In this document: piece after piece, positions 1 to 7,849 of the stretch
How positions within the stretch are numbered: position 1 is the first letter of the stretch
Layout: each line of letters starts with the position of its first letter
From: Euperipatoides rowelli
Taxonomy: Eukaryota > Onychophora > Udeonychophora > Euonychophora > Peripatopsidae
DNA length: 12,637 bases
Assembly: GCA_003024985.2 (NCBI GenBank)
Contig: PXIH01S0012364.1
Strand: one strand, 5' to 3'
Notes under the pieces: model-generated
Database searches by the model: none
Told to the model about the DNA's origin: nothing
The model's input: the letters and a program-made list of their open reading frames with translations, nothing else
Position numbers and translations under genes: made by a program

Positions 1-398
1 GTGGTAAAGTTTGATCTCTAGAACATGAATGTTAAAAATGGTATTTGAAAAAAAATATATTAGCATGCAACAACAACAAAAAAAAAATGATAGAACACGG
101 AAGAATTACTGGACAAACGGGATATAAATTAAATATTGGTTTATTTTATTTATAAAATTTAAATATTTATAATTTGTGCTTCTTTCTATCAGAAACAGAC
201 AGACATCAAAAATGAGGCTATGGCAAAAATTATCACTGCTACTAAATATTATCAATTGCAAAATTACACTGAAAGTTTTTCTATCTGTATAGTTTCAATA
301 AAGTTTAAACAAAAATATCTATATTTGAATGCATGAAATAAATTCTGATTTCTATAGGCAGTAGGTATAGTATCCAAATATTATAAAAAAAAATTTAA
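1..398. other. AT-rich stretch, no gene seen
   Basis: This is A/T-dominated sequence with several A runs and poly(A)-signal-like words such as AATAAA near 297-302. No reading frame of note and no recognisable RNA gene or transposon protein motif was seen on either strand. Poly(A)-signal-like words arise often by chance at this base composition, so none is called as functional. Confidence 0.6.
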
Positions 399-684
399 AT
401 GATCAAACATAAAAATAAACATGGACAAAAAAAAAATAAAAATAGTTTAACAACTCCTAAAAATAAATGGGTGAAAGAATGGCTGTATTTCCATAACTAC
501 AATGTGATAAAAAAATATAAATTTATGCCTGGAGCAAACATATGGTTAAAGTTGAAGTCTTCCTTAGAAGGTTGTGAAGTTCATAGTAGAATCATCTGGA
601 TGAAAAAGGGTTAAGCTTGAACATGGACTGATTATTAGAACTAATTCTGAGTATGGAGTAAAAGTTAATTTGAGCTGGATATAA
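399..684 (+). other. Coding-like stretch of unknown origin, two frames
   Basis: An ATG-started frame of 71 codons runs 399-614. Its first half is lysine- and asparagine-rich, which poly-A DNA produces easily. Its second half, ending EGCEVHSRIIWMKKG, looks more like ordinary protein. Just before its stop the open sequence continues in another frame, about 610-684, reading VKLEHGLIIRTNSEYGVKVN before a stop. Two adjacent open pieces in different frames with fairly balanced residue content suggest a decayed coding fragment with one frameshift, possibly from a transposon. I do not recognise the family and no catalytic motif is visible. It could equally be chance in AT-rich DNA. Confidence 0.25.
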
Positions 685-720
685 AAATTAAAAAGAAATG
701 TTCAAGTAGAAATTAAAATT

Positions 721-1295
721 TTTCAGGCAACACAAGTTGGATGAGATTTTCTTCTAGAATGAAATGTTCACTGGTTCACGGAGACAGTCGAGAAAAAGCT
801 TAGCTTGCATGGGACATCTAGGCAGAGTAGATCTCTGGAGTAGGTTGGCCTCAGGAGCATCAAGCTAGAAAACATGATGGGTCACGGATCTGATTCACAG
901 TGGTTGGCCTCAGCTATTCTCTGCTTCAGCTGGTTTATTTCTCTGATGTTCATGGGGAATTGACCACTCTGTCTGTGGTATTGGGTGGCTGCCTTGAGTT
1001 GATATAAGTTGGGTAGCTTTGGATGTACCCCCTGACATGGTATAAAATTTTCATGGAAAAATAAATTTCTGTTGGAGCCGGATACTCTTGGCTAGGGTGG
1101 CACAATTTCTCCAAGCTGCTAATTTTGACTGTAGGTTGACTGGAAGGTGTCAGTGTACTAAGTCTGGAGAATTTCAACTAGGCTGTGGCTGGTAGACTAG
1201 AGCTGGGTGAATGCTGGCTGATACCTGGATGGTTTATATCTTCCTTCTCACACTGCAGTTAAACATTTAGCTGGTGAGGATTCTGCTGGAAGTAT
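721..1295. other. GC-richer island in AT-rich surroundings
   Basis: Base composition changes sharply here, with many GGCTGG, GGTTGGCC, GCTGG and AGCTGG words, while sequence on both sides is strongly A/T. The 12-mer GGTTGGCCTCAG occurs exactly at 843-854 and again at 902-913, and GCTGG-containing words recur throughout. This suggests a degenerate minisatellite, or an inserted segment of different origin. A 75-codon minus-strand frame at 950-1177 is serine- and proline-rich, has no recognisable motif, and is not called as a gene. The island contains the first copy (958-982) of a 25-bp sequence found again at 2104-2128. Confidence 0.5.
958..982 (+). repeat. 25-bp dispersed direct repeat, copy 1
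   Basis: These 25 bases are identical to 2104-2128. The core GACCACTCTGTCTGTGGT holds a small hairpin, ACCAC / GTGGT around a 7-nt loop. This copy sits inside the GC-richer island and matches its surroundings in composition, so it is the likelier source of the pair. Confidence 0.85.
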
Positions 1296-2099
1296 TATTT
1301 TATGTGCAAACAAAATTGTAGATAAGAGTAAATGTAATTGTGTCTTGAGGATCCGAGTCTTAACCTTTATACCAATAACTTTAAAAACTCATGGTTAGGG
1401 TAGAGGTTAACACATTTTGACTGTCCCATGTTTTTTCATAAAACACTGATCCAATAGTATTTTGGTAGGTGTGAAATTGCATAATTAAATGTTCAGCTTC
1501 CATTAAAAACTAAATTTACTTTGACAATGGATAATTATTCATAGTCTGGGATATCAAAGAGGGTTATGGGATACTGGTCCATTGTTAAACTAGAAATGGT
1601 ACCAATTATACTTCACTCCAGGAATCATTATGAATCACCATATAAAATATTATATACAAAAATATAAATATTTAAATTTATGGGAATATTACAAATATAG
1701 CCATCTTAAAATACATCCCAATGTTAATGAAATACAGCCATGAACAGTTTGACACCAAGAATGGAAAGAAAATAATAAAAAATGTTGAAATAAATAAAAA
1801 TCAGGTTTTATTATTTGTCACGCTTGATTGAGCACCCTTACTCTGTACATAAATGTCCAGGCTGAATGAGGAGCCCTAGTAGGCCTATTAAAGTAAAATG
1901 AGAAGGAAAAAATCTACTCAGAGAATAAGCTGCCATAAACCGATCCCTATCCTGGTAATACCAAGGAAAAGAAAAACATTATTTTTTTCTCATTTAATTT
2001 CTAGGTTTAGTTTGACATTTTATCTTTAAATAAATATGCTGAGATAAAAATTGATTTGACCATTTTATTAATTAAACAAGAACGAATTTAAAAAAAAAA
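1296..2099. other. AT-rich stretch, no gene seen
   Basis: No reading frame or RNA gene can be supported here. The sequence is mixed AT-rich DNA with a few words common in invertebrate intergenic DNA, such as AGTAGGCCTATTA near 1879. It ends in a run of A's before the second copy of the 25-bp repeat. Confidence 0.6.
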
Positions 2100-2103
2100 T
2101 ATT

Positions 2104-2128
2104 AATTGACCACTCTGTCTGTGGTATT
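2104..2128 (+). repeat. 25-bp dispersed direct repeat, copy 2, with flanking 8-bp duplication
   Basis: This is an exact copy of 958-982, here lying in nearly pure A/T sequence. The octamer TATTAATT occurs at 2100-2107 and again at 2129-2136, so the portion at 2108-2128 is bounded by an 8-bp direct duplication. Four bases of the left octamer (AATT) are shared with the donor-like copy. This resembles either a target-site duplication around a tiny insertion or a microhomology-guided filler insertion at a repaired break. Confidence 0.7.
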
Positions 2129-2179
2129 TATTAATTTATTTTAAATATAAATTGTGGAATGGAAAAACGAATGGAAGAT

Positions 2180-2198
2180 GGGGGGGGGGGGGGGGGGG
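2180..2198 (+). repeat. Poly(G) tract, 19 G
   Basis: This is an uninterrupted run of 19 G in otherwise AT-rich DNA. Such tracts can form quadruplexes and are hard to sequence. Eight ambiguous bases follow at 2244, 2247-2249, 2265, 2273, 2276 and 2279, which fits a drop in read quality after the run. The true length of the tract is therefore uncertain. Confidence 0.85.
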
Positions 2199-2341
2199 CA
2201 CTCATTCATATGTGCAGACAACAATAATTCCCAAGATTTAAAANTTNNNAAAAAAATATCAATANAAATGAANTANTTNAAATGAAAGAAAAGAAATAGT
2301 AAACATGGTTTGATCAATAATAATATCTTTGTGGACTTAAC

Positions 2342-2764
2342 TTGTCTGTCTGTCTGTGTACAATATTTAAAAAATATTTTGATTTAGAAACAATTGACAT
2401 TGAATGGGTATGGAATATTTTACATTATTTTAAAAATTATCAATTTACAAACTTCAACTTTACTTTGAGTTGGTGTGCAATAACAGCTTTAGGAATTATT
2501 AATAATTGTTATGAAATTATATAATAATATAATCTGTTTGTTTATGTCACAATTTGAATGTTGTGGTACAAAGGTTTTGCACCATTTTCAGTTAATGTCT
2601 ATGTTATATCATGGTTCAATGCTGCAGTCACTGCAGCAGTGCCTTCCGATGACCTGTGCTTCCTGAAACAACTAGCACAGAATATGGATAAATTTATCTC
2701 AAAGGTAGCATTCATTGCTTTTATTTCACATGTGGTACTAGAGTTATCTGTTAGTAACACTTGA
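2342..2764 (+). other. Unidentified coding-like stretch, one frame with stops
   Basis: Two frames of 60 and 68 codons (2342-2524 and 2558-2764) lie in the same phase, separated by a short stretch with stop codons. The second has balanced, protein-like composition, including AVPSDDLCFLKQLAQNMDKF followed by ISKVAFIAFISHVVLELSVS. It is less A/T-biased than its flanks. This could be a decayed transposase or retrotransposon fragment or a lost exon, but I recognise no family and see no catalytic triad, zinc ligand set or splice arrangement. It contains a near-perfect 17-nt palindrome (8-bp arms, 2621-2637) around CTGCAG. Confidence 0.25.
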
Positions 2765-3899
2765 CATTATTGTAGATCTTGTCTGAATTACTGGCAAAAG
2801 GAATATTGTATGGTTTAAGATGTAGAAAAATAATTATCACAGGATTTTGAAAAGCACATCAAACTGGATTTAAATATTGAAGGTATAATGATTAAAATGG
2901 TGAATGATTTTGTTAGCAGCAAATAATATCTTTCTTTCACATCATATCAGATAGAATAATTTAAAACTCTTATTCCCCATATGAAGGTTCACCATTAATA
3001 AAAGAATTAACAACAGGAACAATGTTCGTCAGGAATCAATTAAACTTGAATTTATAGTCCAACATTAGTATTATGCAGCCTAGGCTATAATAGGCCTAAT
3101 TCAAATAACAAAACTTGCAGTAACATTGAATAAGCAATAACATTATTTGGCAAATTATTATTCCCTTATTTGGCAAATTAAATGCACCCAACAAATAAAA
3201 TACATAATAGATAAAATAATTTGATAAAACATAAACAAGTGATTTCAAGTATAATTCTGTAAATTAATTAGTTGAAATAAAAAAATACATTAATTAGGTA
3301 CTTTTTCTCTATAAATTAATCAATAAACTTCAAAAATATTGACTAGCCTAGTCTTGAATTATAGCAATAGTATCCTTTTAAAATTGTATTAATTCTCACA
3401 AGTTACTTATGTATTTTTATATACAAAATAGCTTATCCTATTAATCTTTTAAATAACTTCCTAGCAAAGGTTTGACAGAGGGCCTACTGGATTACTCACA
3501 TTTCATTATTTTAAGGTATATCTTAACATATGACAAATTTATTTCTTTGAAGTTATGTTGTACACAATAATATTGCTAAATTTAAATTGATTTATGACAC
3601 CAATAAATTGTACAACTATACTTTATGTTATTGATAAATTATTTTCTTTTCTTTATTGTTTTGGAGAACTTAAATTTAAAAATATTAATAACCCAAACAG
3701 TTCTAAACAGGTAAATTATTAATATCACCTTTTTGATAAACATAATTATCATTAAGCTAGTAGCTAAAGTGATAATGTTATTTCCGGGTTGTATGAAGTG
3801 CAGAATTTTGATATGATGGTTTTGGTATGATGGAGTTTCTCTTTCTTATATGTTGATTATGTCATTTCCATTTTATAAATTTGTAATATTTTTCAAAAG
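2765..3899. other. AT-rich stretch with small repeats, no gene seen
   Basis: No supported gene. Small structures are visible. The 15-mer TTATTTGGCAAATTA occurs at 3143-3157 and 3166-3180, a 23-bp period. AGCCTAGGCT at 3077-3086 is a perfect palindrome. GACTAGCCTAGTC at 3341-3353 is a palindrome with a one-base centre. The words TAGGCCTA and TAGCCTA recur. None of these defines an element boundary on its own. Confidence 0.6.
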
Positions 3900-4100
3900 A
3901 CTTTAGTAGTTTTTGTTTTTTTCAGGACATTTTTTTCTCTATCAACTTTCTCTTTTTTTCTTGGTGTACTCTCCTCCCACCCCCTAGATTTATTTTTCTT
4001 GATGACATAGTTTTTATTTTTTTCTAAACTTAATTCTTTTATTTTTTTTCTTGTTAAGTTTTTCTTCATGACATTTTTTTTCTGCTTTCATTCTAGGATT
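3900..4100 (+). repeat. Pyrimidine-rich tract with recurring motif
   Basis: The plus strand is almost all T and C, with long T runs broken by CT words. A loosely recurring phrase, approximately CTTSATGACATNKTTTTT, can be picked out near 3998 and 4066, with a variant, TTCAGGACATTTTTTT, near 3923. On the minus strand the tract would encode mostly lysine with frequent stops. It is most simply a low-complexity tract that has spread by local duplication. A decayed lysine-rich retrotransposon ORF1 is possible, but nothing specific supports it. Confidence 0.45.
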
Positions 4101-4433
4101 AGATTTTTTTAGTAGTTAGCTTTTATCGATTTAGTTTTACTTCAGCACTTACTTTACTTAAAGAATTCTGTTTTTTATATAACTTATATATTACAGTGTT
4201 ACTATCAATTAGTTTCCTTTACTGATAATTTATTAATAATGTTAACTTTTCAAATGGTACTAAGCAAGATGAACAAATATATAAAGGGTTATTAATTTTA
4301 ATACCTATCATAGATTTAGGATCTAAAGATTTTGAAAAGGGATTAATGAAAGCAAGAATAGGAGATGAGAGTTTAAAATTAAACCCTTTTTTTGTCATGA
4401 CAAATTTTGAAAAGTGAAATAAATAAAAATTGC

Positions 4434-5092
4434 AACGTATTGAAAAATAAAAGAACGATTGAAAGAGAATACAAACAGTTAAAGAAAATGAGACTGTTCA
4501 TGAATTGGCTAGAATTATAAAGGACATTGAAAAACTAGAAATGACAAATAAAAAGTATCTGTTGAATAAAATAAAAGCACAAAGATAGCAACATATAAAA
4601 CCTTTAAGTGTGTAATATCAAATTTCTTAGGAAAAGAAGGAAAATATTCAATATTAATGCTCTATAAAAAAAAAAGGTACAGTTTAAAATTCTGGTATAG
4701 ATATAATAATTTGGGCGCAGATATATTACTTAAAAGATATTAATACTTAAATGTATAATGCAGATTTTTCTCTCGTTTGTAAATAATTGTTACAAACAAA
4801 GACATTAAGTTTCAAGGAACATAAAATGATGGTAGAAGATAATATCAGATTTCAGAAGAGTTTTACAATTGAAGATTTGTATGAAGCTATTCAGGGTTAA
4901 AAATTGGGTCATCACCTGGGCCTGATGCTTTAAGTAATGAACTTTATAAGCTGTTATCTGGTAAATTAAAACACATAGACTATTTTTTGATTATGTTAAC
5001 TATATTTTAATATAGATGATGAACAAATGGTAAATTTTAATGCAAGTTATATTAAGTTAATAGCTAAACATGCTTTAGATTTACAAATATAA
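4434..5092 (+). pseudogene. L1/Tx1-like LINE ORF2 fragment: pre-RT and early RT region
   Basis: Seen: a lysine/glutamate-rich helical segment of the kind that precedes L1/Tx1 reverse transcriptases, LKNKRTIEREYKQLKK (to about 4488), then in another frame ETVHELARIIKDIEKLEM... to a stop at 4586. Farther on, FTIEDLYEAIQ (4862-4894) is followed after a frame change by SSPGPDALSNELYK (4909-4950), and a later piece includes ASYIKLIAKHALDLQ (ending at 5092). Known of the family: in L1/Tx1 ORF2 these blocks occur in this order, with consensus-like SPGPDG followed by an NEFYK-type phrase, then a LI-K segment leading to the RPISL block. The G of SPGPDG is A here. Catalytic RT motifs (FxDxxxAFD, YxDD) are absent because the copy ends where the 5151 repeat begins. 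At least two frame changes and several stops show it is dead. The endonuclease was not found upstream. Confidence 0.75.
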
Positions 5093-5150
5093 CATATGTA
5101 ATTGTCACCCTTGAAAACTCTGGCAGGGGAACCCTAATTGTTTGTTTTTT

Positions 5151-5342
5151 TTTTCTAATAGGGTTATAGTTGTTACTGATTGATTTGGTTTGATGTTTAA
5201 AAGTAATGTTAGTTTCTAATTATATCACGTCAATTAAGATTAATCTATTTGTTGATTATTTAACTTCAAATACAATCAATTTATTAAAAAAAAAACATAT
5301 ATTGAAAAAAAAAAATAGCATACTGATTTAATAAACAATATA
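5151..5342 (+). repeat. Repeat copy A of a 340-bp-offset pair
   Basis: This segment starts with TTTTCTAATAGG and carries phrases such as TGATGTTT, AGTAATGTTAG, ATTTGTTGAT and TAACT in the same order as in 5491-5712, and it ends with similar A-rich runs and a CTGATTT...AATAAT-like phrase. The two copies are clearly related but diverged. Copy A abuts the truncated L1/Tx1-like fragment on its left and the tRNA-like block on its right. The simplest reading is a 5'-truncated copy of the same SINE-like family as the next unit, or an older tandem duplication. Confidence 0.6.
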
Positions 5343-5350
5343 TTTTCCCC

Positions 5351-5428
5351 CCTATGGGGCTTGGTCAAGCGGTCTTGATGACCGCCATGCCATGATCTTC
5401 CACCGCTGCTGGTTCAAGTCAGTATAGG
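5351..5428 (+). repeat. tRNA-like block, probable SINE head
   Basis: A GC-richer block of about 78 nt stands out in A/T surroundings. TTGGTCAAGCGGT (about 5361-5373) resembles the A box of Leu/Ser-type tRNAs, and GGTTCAAGTCA (5411-5421) resembles the B box, at spacing expected for an internal RNA polymerase III promoter. The ends CCTAT and ATAGG are complementary, but the T-arm next to the B box pairs poorly and the acceptor register does not match a standard tRNA. A functional tRNA is therefore unlikely. It is followed by A/T-rich sequence, then repeat copy B, which is the usual order of tRNA-derived head, body and A-rich tail in a SINE. A tRNA pseudogene is the alternative. Confidence 0.55.
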
Positions 5429-5490
5429 CAAAATAAATTTTTATTAAGATTTTTTTCAGCTTTAATTTCATTAAAATTTATTCAAAATTA

Positions 5491-5712
5491 TTTTCTAATA
5501 GGTTCATTTAAAGTTATTGTTGTTGTGGGTTGATGTTTTCGAGTAATGTTAGGTTTATATCAACTAACATTAATTATAGTAAGATATTTGTTGATAAGTA
5601 ACTACAAAAATAGTCGTTTTTTTTTAAAAAAAAAAAAATAAGTAAGAAAAAATAAAAATAATATTTTTTATTTTTTTTGCCCTTTAATCTGATTTTTAAT
5701 ACCAAATAATAT
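5491..5712 (+). repeat. Repeat copy B of a 340-bp-offset pair, possible SINE body
   Basis: This copy begins with the same TTTTCTAATAGG as copy A at 5151 and follows it through TTGATGTTTT, AGTAATGTTAGG, ATATTTGTTGATAAGTAACT and a long A run to a CTGATTTTTAATACC-like ending. Lying about 60 nt downstream of the tRNA-like block, it would form the body and tail of a composite SINE covering roughly 5351-5712. The element edges and any target-site duplication could not be fixed by eye. Confidence 0.55.
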
Positions 5713-6465
5713 ACAAAATAGTTTGTTTACAAACTGATTAAGCCACGATTTTGTTACCCGTTGAACATAAACGTAATTTGTTTTTATTTATACAAAAAAC
5801 TCTTAAAAAAAACACTACTTTAATTTTTGATCTAATATCTTTTGGTTTTAATAGAAAGAAAGATAAACTTATTCGAAAATAAAAAGTAAAAGTATTTACG
5901 CCTAATTAACTTATTTAGTGTCTATAAGGCCATTTAGTTTTTAATCGAAAATTGCTTCTCCTTAATCTCTTATTAATTTTGCAATTATTCAACTGTGAAA
6001 AATAAAAATCTTGAATTGTAAAATTATTGATTTCAGACAAATCACAGAAATTCTTTCGCCTATTAAATTTACCATGTCAAATCCGCAAGCAATATTTCAA
6101 TCTTTTTTTTCCATTACGGAAAGAAAAATTGTAAACATTTTAGCCTATAAAATTTCATTCAATCAGAAAGCAATAAATTTAAATTTAATTTTAAGCTTCA
6201 CTAAAGATCACATTTTCAAGATGACAAAACTTTATTCCTGTAAATAAGTTTGCAAAAATAATCTCGAAGTAATAACATTTTTAGTAATCTTGAGAATTTT
6301 GATATGTTTTTAAAAGTTTGTAATTAAAAAAAAAAAAACCTTAAAAATAATAAATAAACGTAAAATGTTCAACATTATAAGATAAAAAATAAGATACAAA
6401 TACAAATATGTCGGACAACAACAGACCACTGTCCAGGTTCCAGCAAGGTTGTCCTTAGTCATATT
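5713..6465. other. AT-rich stretch, one weak frame
   Basis: Mostly A/T with no identifiable gene. A 78-codon plus-strand frame at 6011-6247 is rich in I, K, N and F, as expected from base composition, and shows no recognisable motif, so I do not call it a gene. A short GC-richer patch at 6413-6454 is bounded by the inverted pair GGACAAC (6413-6419) and GTTGTCC (6448-6454). It lies just outside the tetranucleotide repeat at the 3' end of the neighbouring LINE fragment. Confidence 0.5.
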
Positions 6466-6471
6466 CTATTT

Positions 6472-6511
<40 letters not shown>

Positions 6512-6529
6512 TTTTTAATATTTTTTTTC

Positions 6530-6560
<31 letters not shown>

Positions 6561-6562
6561 TT
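6466..6562 (+). repeat. (TTTA)n microsatellite, likely LINE tail
   Basis: Two blocks of TTTA repeats, about 6471-6510 and 6530-6557, are separated by T-rich sequence. Read on the minus strand they are (TAAA)n. They lie to the left of a minus-strand LINE C-terminus, where the 3' tail of that element would be expected. A/T-rich simple tails are typical of LINE 3' ends, so the array probably grew from such a tail, though an independent microsatellite cannot be excluded. Confidence 0.75.
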
Positions 6563-6599
6563 TTGAATTTTTATTTATTAAAAAAAGAAATAATTAATC

Positions 6600-7100
6600 A
6601 CATAATACATCTTACTCCAAATGCATAATGTAAATACACAAAGAATTGCTTATTTATTACTCATCCCATCTAAACCAAAAACCTTGTGCCACCCATTTTT
6701 TCTAAACCCTTCCCCATTTATAAGAGAACCCTTAGAGCCTCTATCCACAATTTTGCAACTATACCTTCCTCTAACGCAAATAAATCTTTAGAATAAATTA
6801 TTCTCAATCACCTGAATCTTAATTTGCTCAGTTAGATCCATTACAAAATTTCCAAAGACACGAGGCATCTGTTCTTCCAGACTGCAAAACGAATTGAAAT
6901 AATATATTTAGACATTACTAGGTATAATATTGAAATTCACTTTTTTCCAAAATTTTGAAATATAAAATATCCCCAACCCCCACTACCCCTGCAAACTGCC
7001 TAATGACCTTTAGAGTAACTTCACAGCCCAGAAAAGATAACATTAGCGTTTCCACTTCCTTATTACAAAAAACACAAATTGCATCATTCTAAGATTACTA
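6600..7100 (-). pseudogene. L1/Tx1-like LINE ORF2 C-terminal fragment
   Basis: Seen: on the minus strand at 7076-7023 the reading CVFCNKEVETLMLSFLGC matches the pattern C-x2-C-x(n)-ET-x(n)-C of the zinc finger at the end of L1/Tx1-type ORF2 proteins. The His normally found between ET and the last Cys is not evident, so the ligand set looks incomplete. Downstream on the same strand, in shifting frames, are FWKKVNFNIIPSNV (near 6960), MDLTEQIKIQVIENNLF (near 6840) and KDLFALEEGIVAKLWIEALR (near 6790-6725). These fit the alpha-helical tail after the finger. Upstream RT sequence was not found. Frames change repeatedly, so the copy is dead. It is a separate insertion from the large element at 9-12 kb, whose own finger is at 9356-9406. 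Confidence 0.65.
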
Positions 7101-7209
7101 TTTTAAATTTTGTCCTTGGGTTTTTTAATCAAAATAATAATAATTTTGTACCCATTGCAGTACCTAATTAGTTAAACCCTAATTAAACTCCTCAATCATG
7201 CTTTAAAAA

Positions 7210-7237
7210 AAAATCAACAGACCAAGCTGTTGATTTT
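7210..7237. other. Perfect 11-bp-stem hairpin
   Basis: AAAATCAACAG (7210-7220) and CTGTTGATTTT (7227-7237) are exact reverse complements around a 6-nt loop, ACCAAG. It lies between the L1/Tx1-like and CR1/L2-like LINE fragments. On the plus strand it lacks the GC-rich stem of a bacterial terminator and sits in eukaryotic repeat DNA, so it may be a 3'-UTR structure of one of the elements or chance. Confidence 0.6.
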
Positions 7238-7324
7238 GGCCAATCTATTCCAAAATAAAAACAAACCAATTAGAACAATTCAAACTAGCCTATATTTATA
7301 TAGTTATACTAAACAATACTTAAA

Positions 7325-7540
7325 CTAGCCATTATCATCATCTAGCCTAAGCTTTAAAGATTCAACTGACTTATATTCTACAACTTTTTCTGGTAAACTA
7401 TTCCAAAATGATACAACTTTGTTTGAAAAATATTTTGGCGCAACAATAGTCTAGATCTTAATGCATAACATGAATTTATGTCCCCTAGTTCTAAGATCTT
7501 CATTAAATTAAAAAAAATGTTCAGAAGTGATGTCTACCAT
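7325..7540 (-). pseudogene. CR1/L2/Rex-like LINE ORF2 C-terminal fragment
   Basis: Seen: on the minus strand a single frame, with one stop, runs 7495-7325. It contains LRTRGHKFMLCIK, then a stop, then KYFSNKVVSFWNSLPEKVV, then ESLKLRLDDDNG and a terminal stop. Known: the pattern LR-RGH...K-FFSNRVVN-WNSLPE-VV...S...FK-RLD is a hallmark of the extreme C-terminus of ORF2 in CR1/L2/Rex1-type and related Jockey-group LINEs. A short part before it (EHFF near 7525) also fits. Position and strand agree with a 5'-truncated insertion of which only the last codons and 3' UTR remain. The internal stop and missing RT show it is inactive. Exact clade assignment within the Jockey group is inference. Confidence 0.8.
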
Positions 7541-7605
7541 TATCTACCATTCCATTAAGATGCTTTCATTAAGTGGATGTGTAGCCTCTAACATGTTTTG
7601 TTTAA

Positions 7606-7626
7606 AATAATAATAATAATAAAATA
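7606..7626 (+). repeat. Short (AAT)n microsatellite
   Basis: About five AAT units with flanking A-rich sequence lie between the CR1/L2-like and RTE-like fragments. This is a minor simple repeat and may be the remnant of an A-rich LINE tail, since the RTE-like fragment to its right is on the minus strand with its 3' end facing this way. Confidence 0.6.
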
Positions 7627-7755
7627 GTAATACATAAAATAAATTATTATTTTTTATAGGGTTCTAGCCACTTTTGCCTGCATACAATGATACAATGCAA
7701 TATTTACATTTATCAAAATTCATATCAATATGTTGCTGTTAAGTGCTGTTGACTG

Positions 7756-7849
7756 GACTCATAGTGACATCATGAACAGTGGTCCTAAACACAACCTGAC
7801 CTGACTCATAGTGTCATCATGAACAGTGGTCCTAAACACAACCTGATCC
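7756..7849 (+). repeat. 47-bp tandem duplication
   Basis: Units 7756-7802 and 7803-7849 share the phrase starting GACTCATAGTG and containing CATGAACAGTGGTCCTAAAC. They differ at one base in the first 44 and slightly at the end. The near identity implies the duplication is much younger than the heavily mutated LINE coding sequence that contains it. Because 47 is not a multiple of three, the second copy (in the minus-strand sense) is out of frame. Confidence 0.9.

Noticed and set aside
950-1177. 75-codon minus-strand frame in the GC-richer island
   Set aside because: No recognisable motif, no flanking splice or promoter evidence, and a composition explained by the local CT-rich strand.
3143-3180. 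CRISPR-like direct repeat
   Set aside because: Only two 15-bp copies with an 8-bp gap in A/T-rich DNA. No array, no cas genes, and a eukaryotic setting.
5351-5428. Functional tRNA gene
   Set aside because: The A and B box words are present, but the T-arm pairs poorly and the acceptor ends are out of register, so a SINE head or tRNA pseudogene fits better.
6011-6247. 78-codon plus-strand frame as a gene
   Set aside because: I/K/N/F-rich composition expected by chance in this A/T-rich stretch, with no motif and no supporting context.
7210-7237. Transcription terminator
   Set aside because: The stem-loop is perfect but A/T-rich, and it lies in eukaryotic retrotransposon debris where intrinsic bacterial terminators are not expected.
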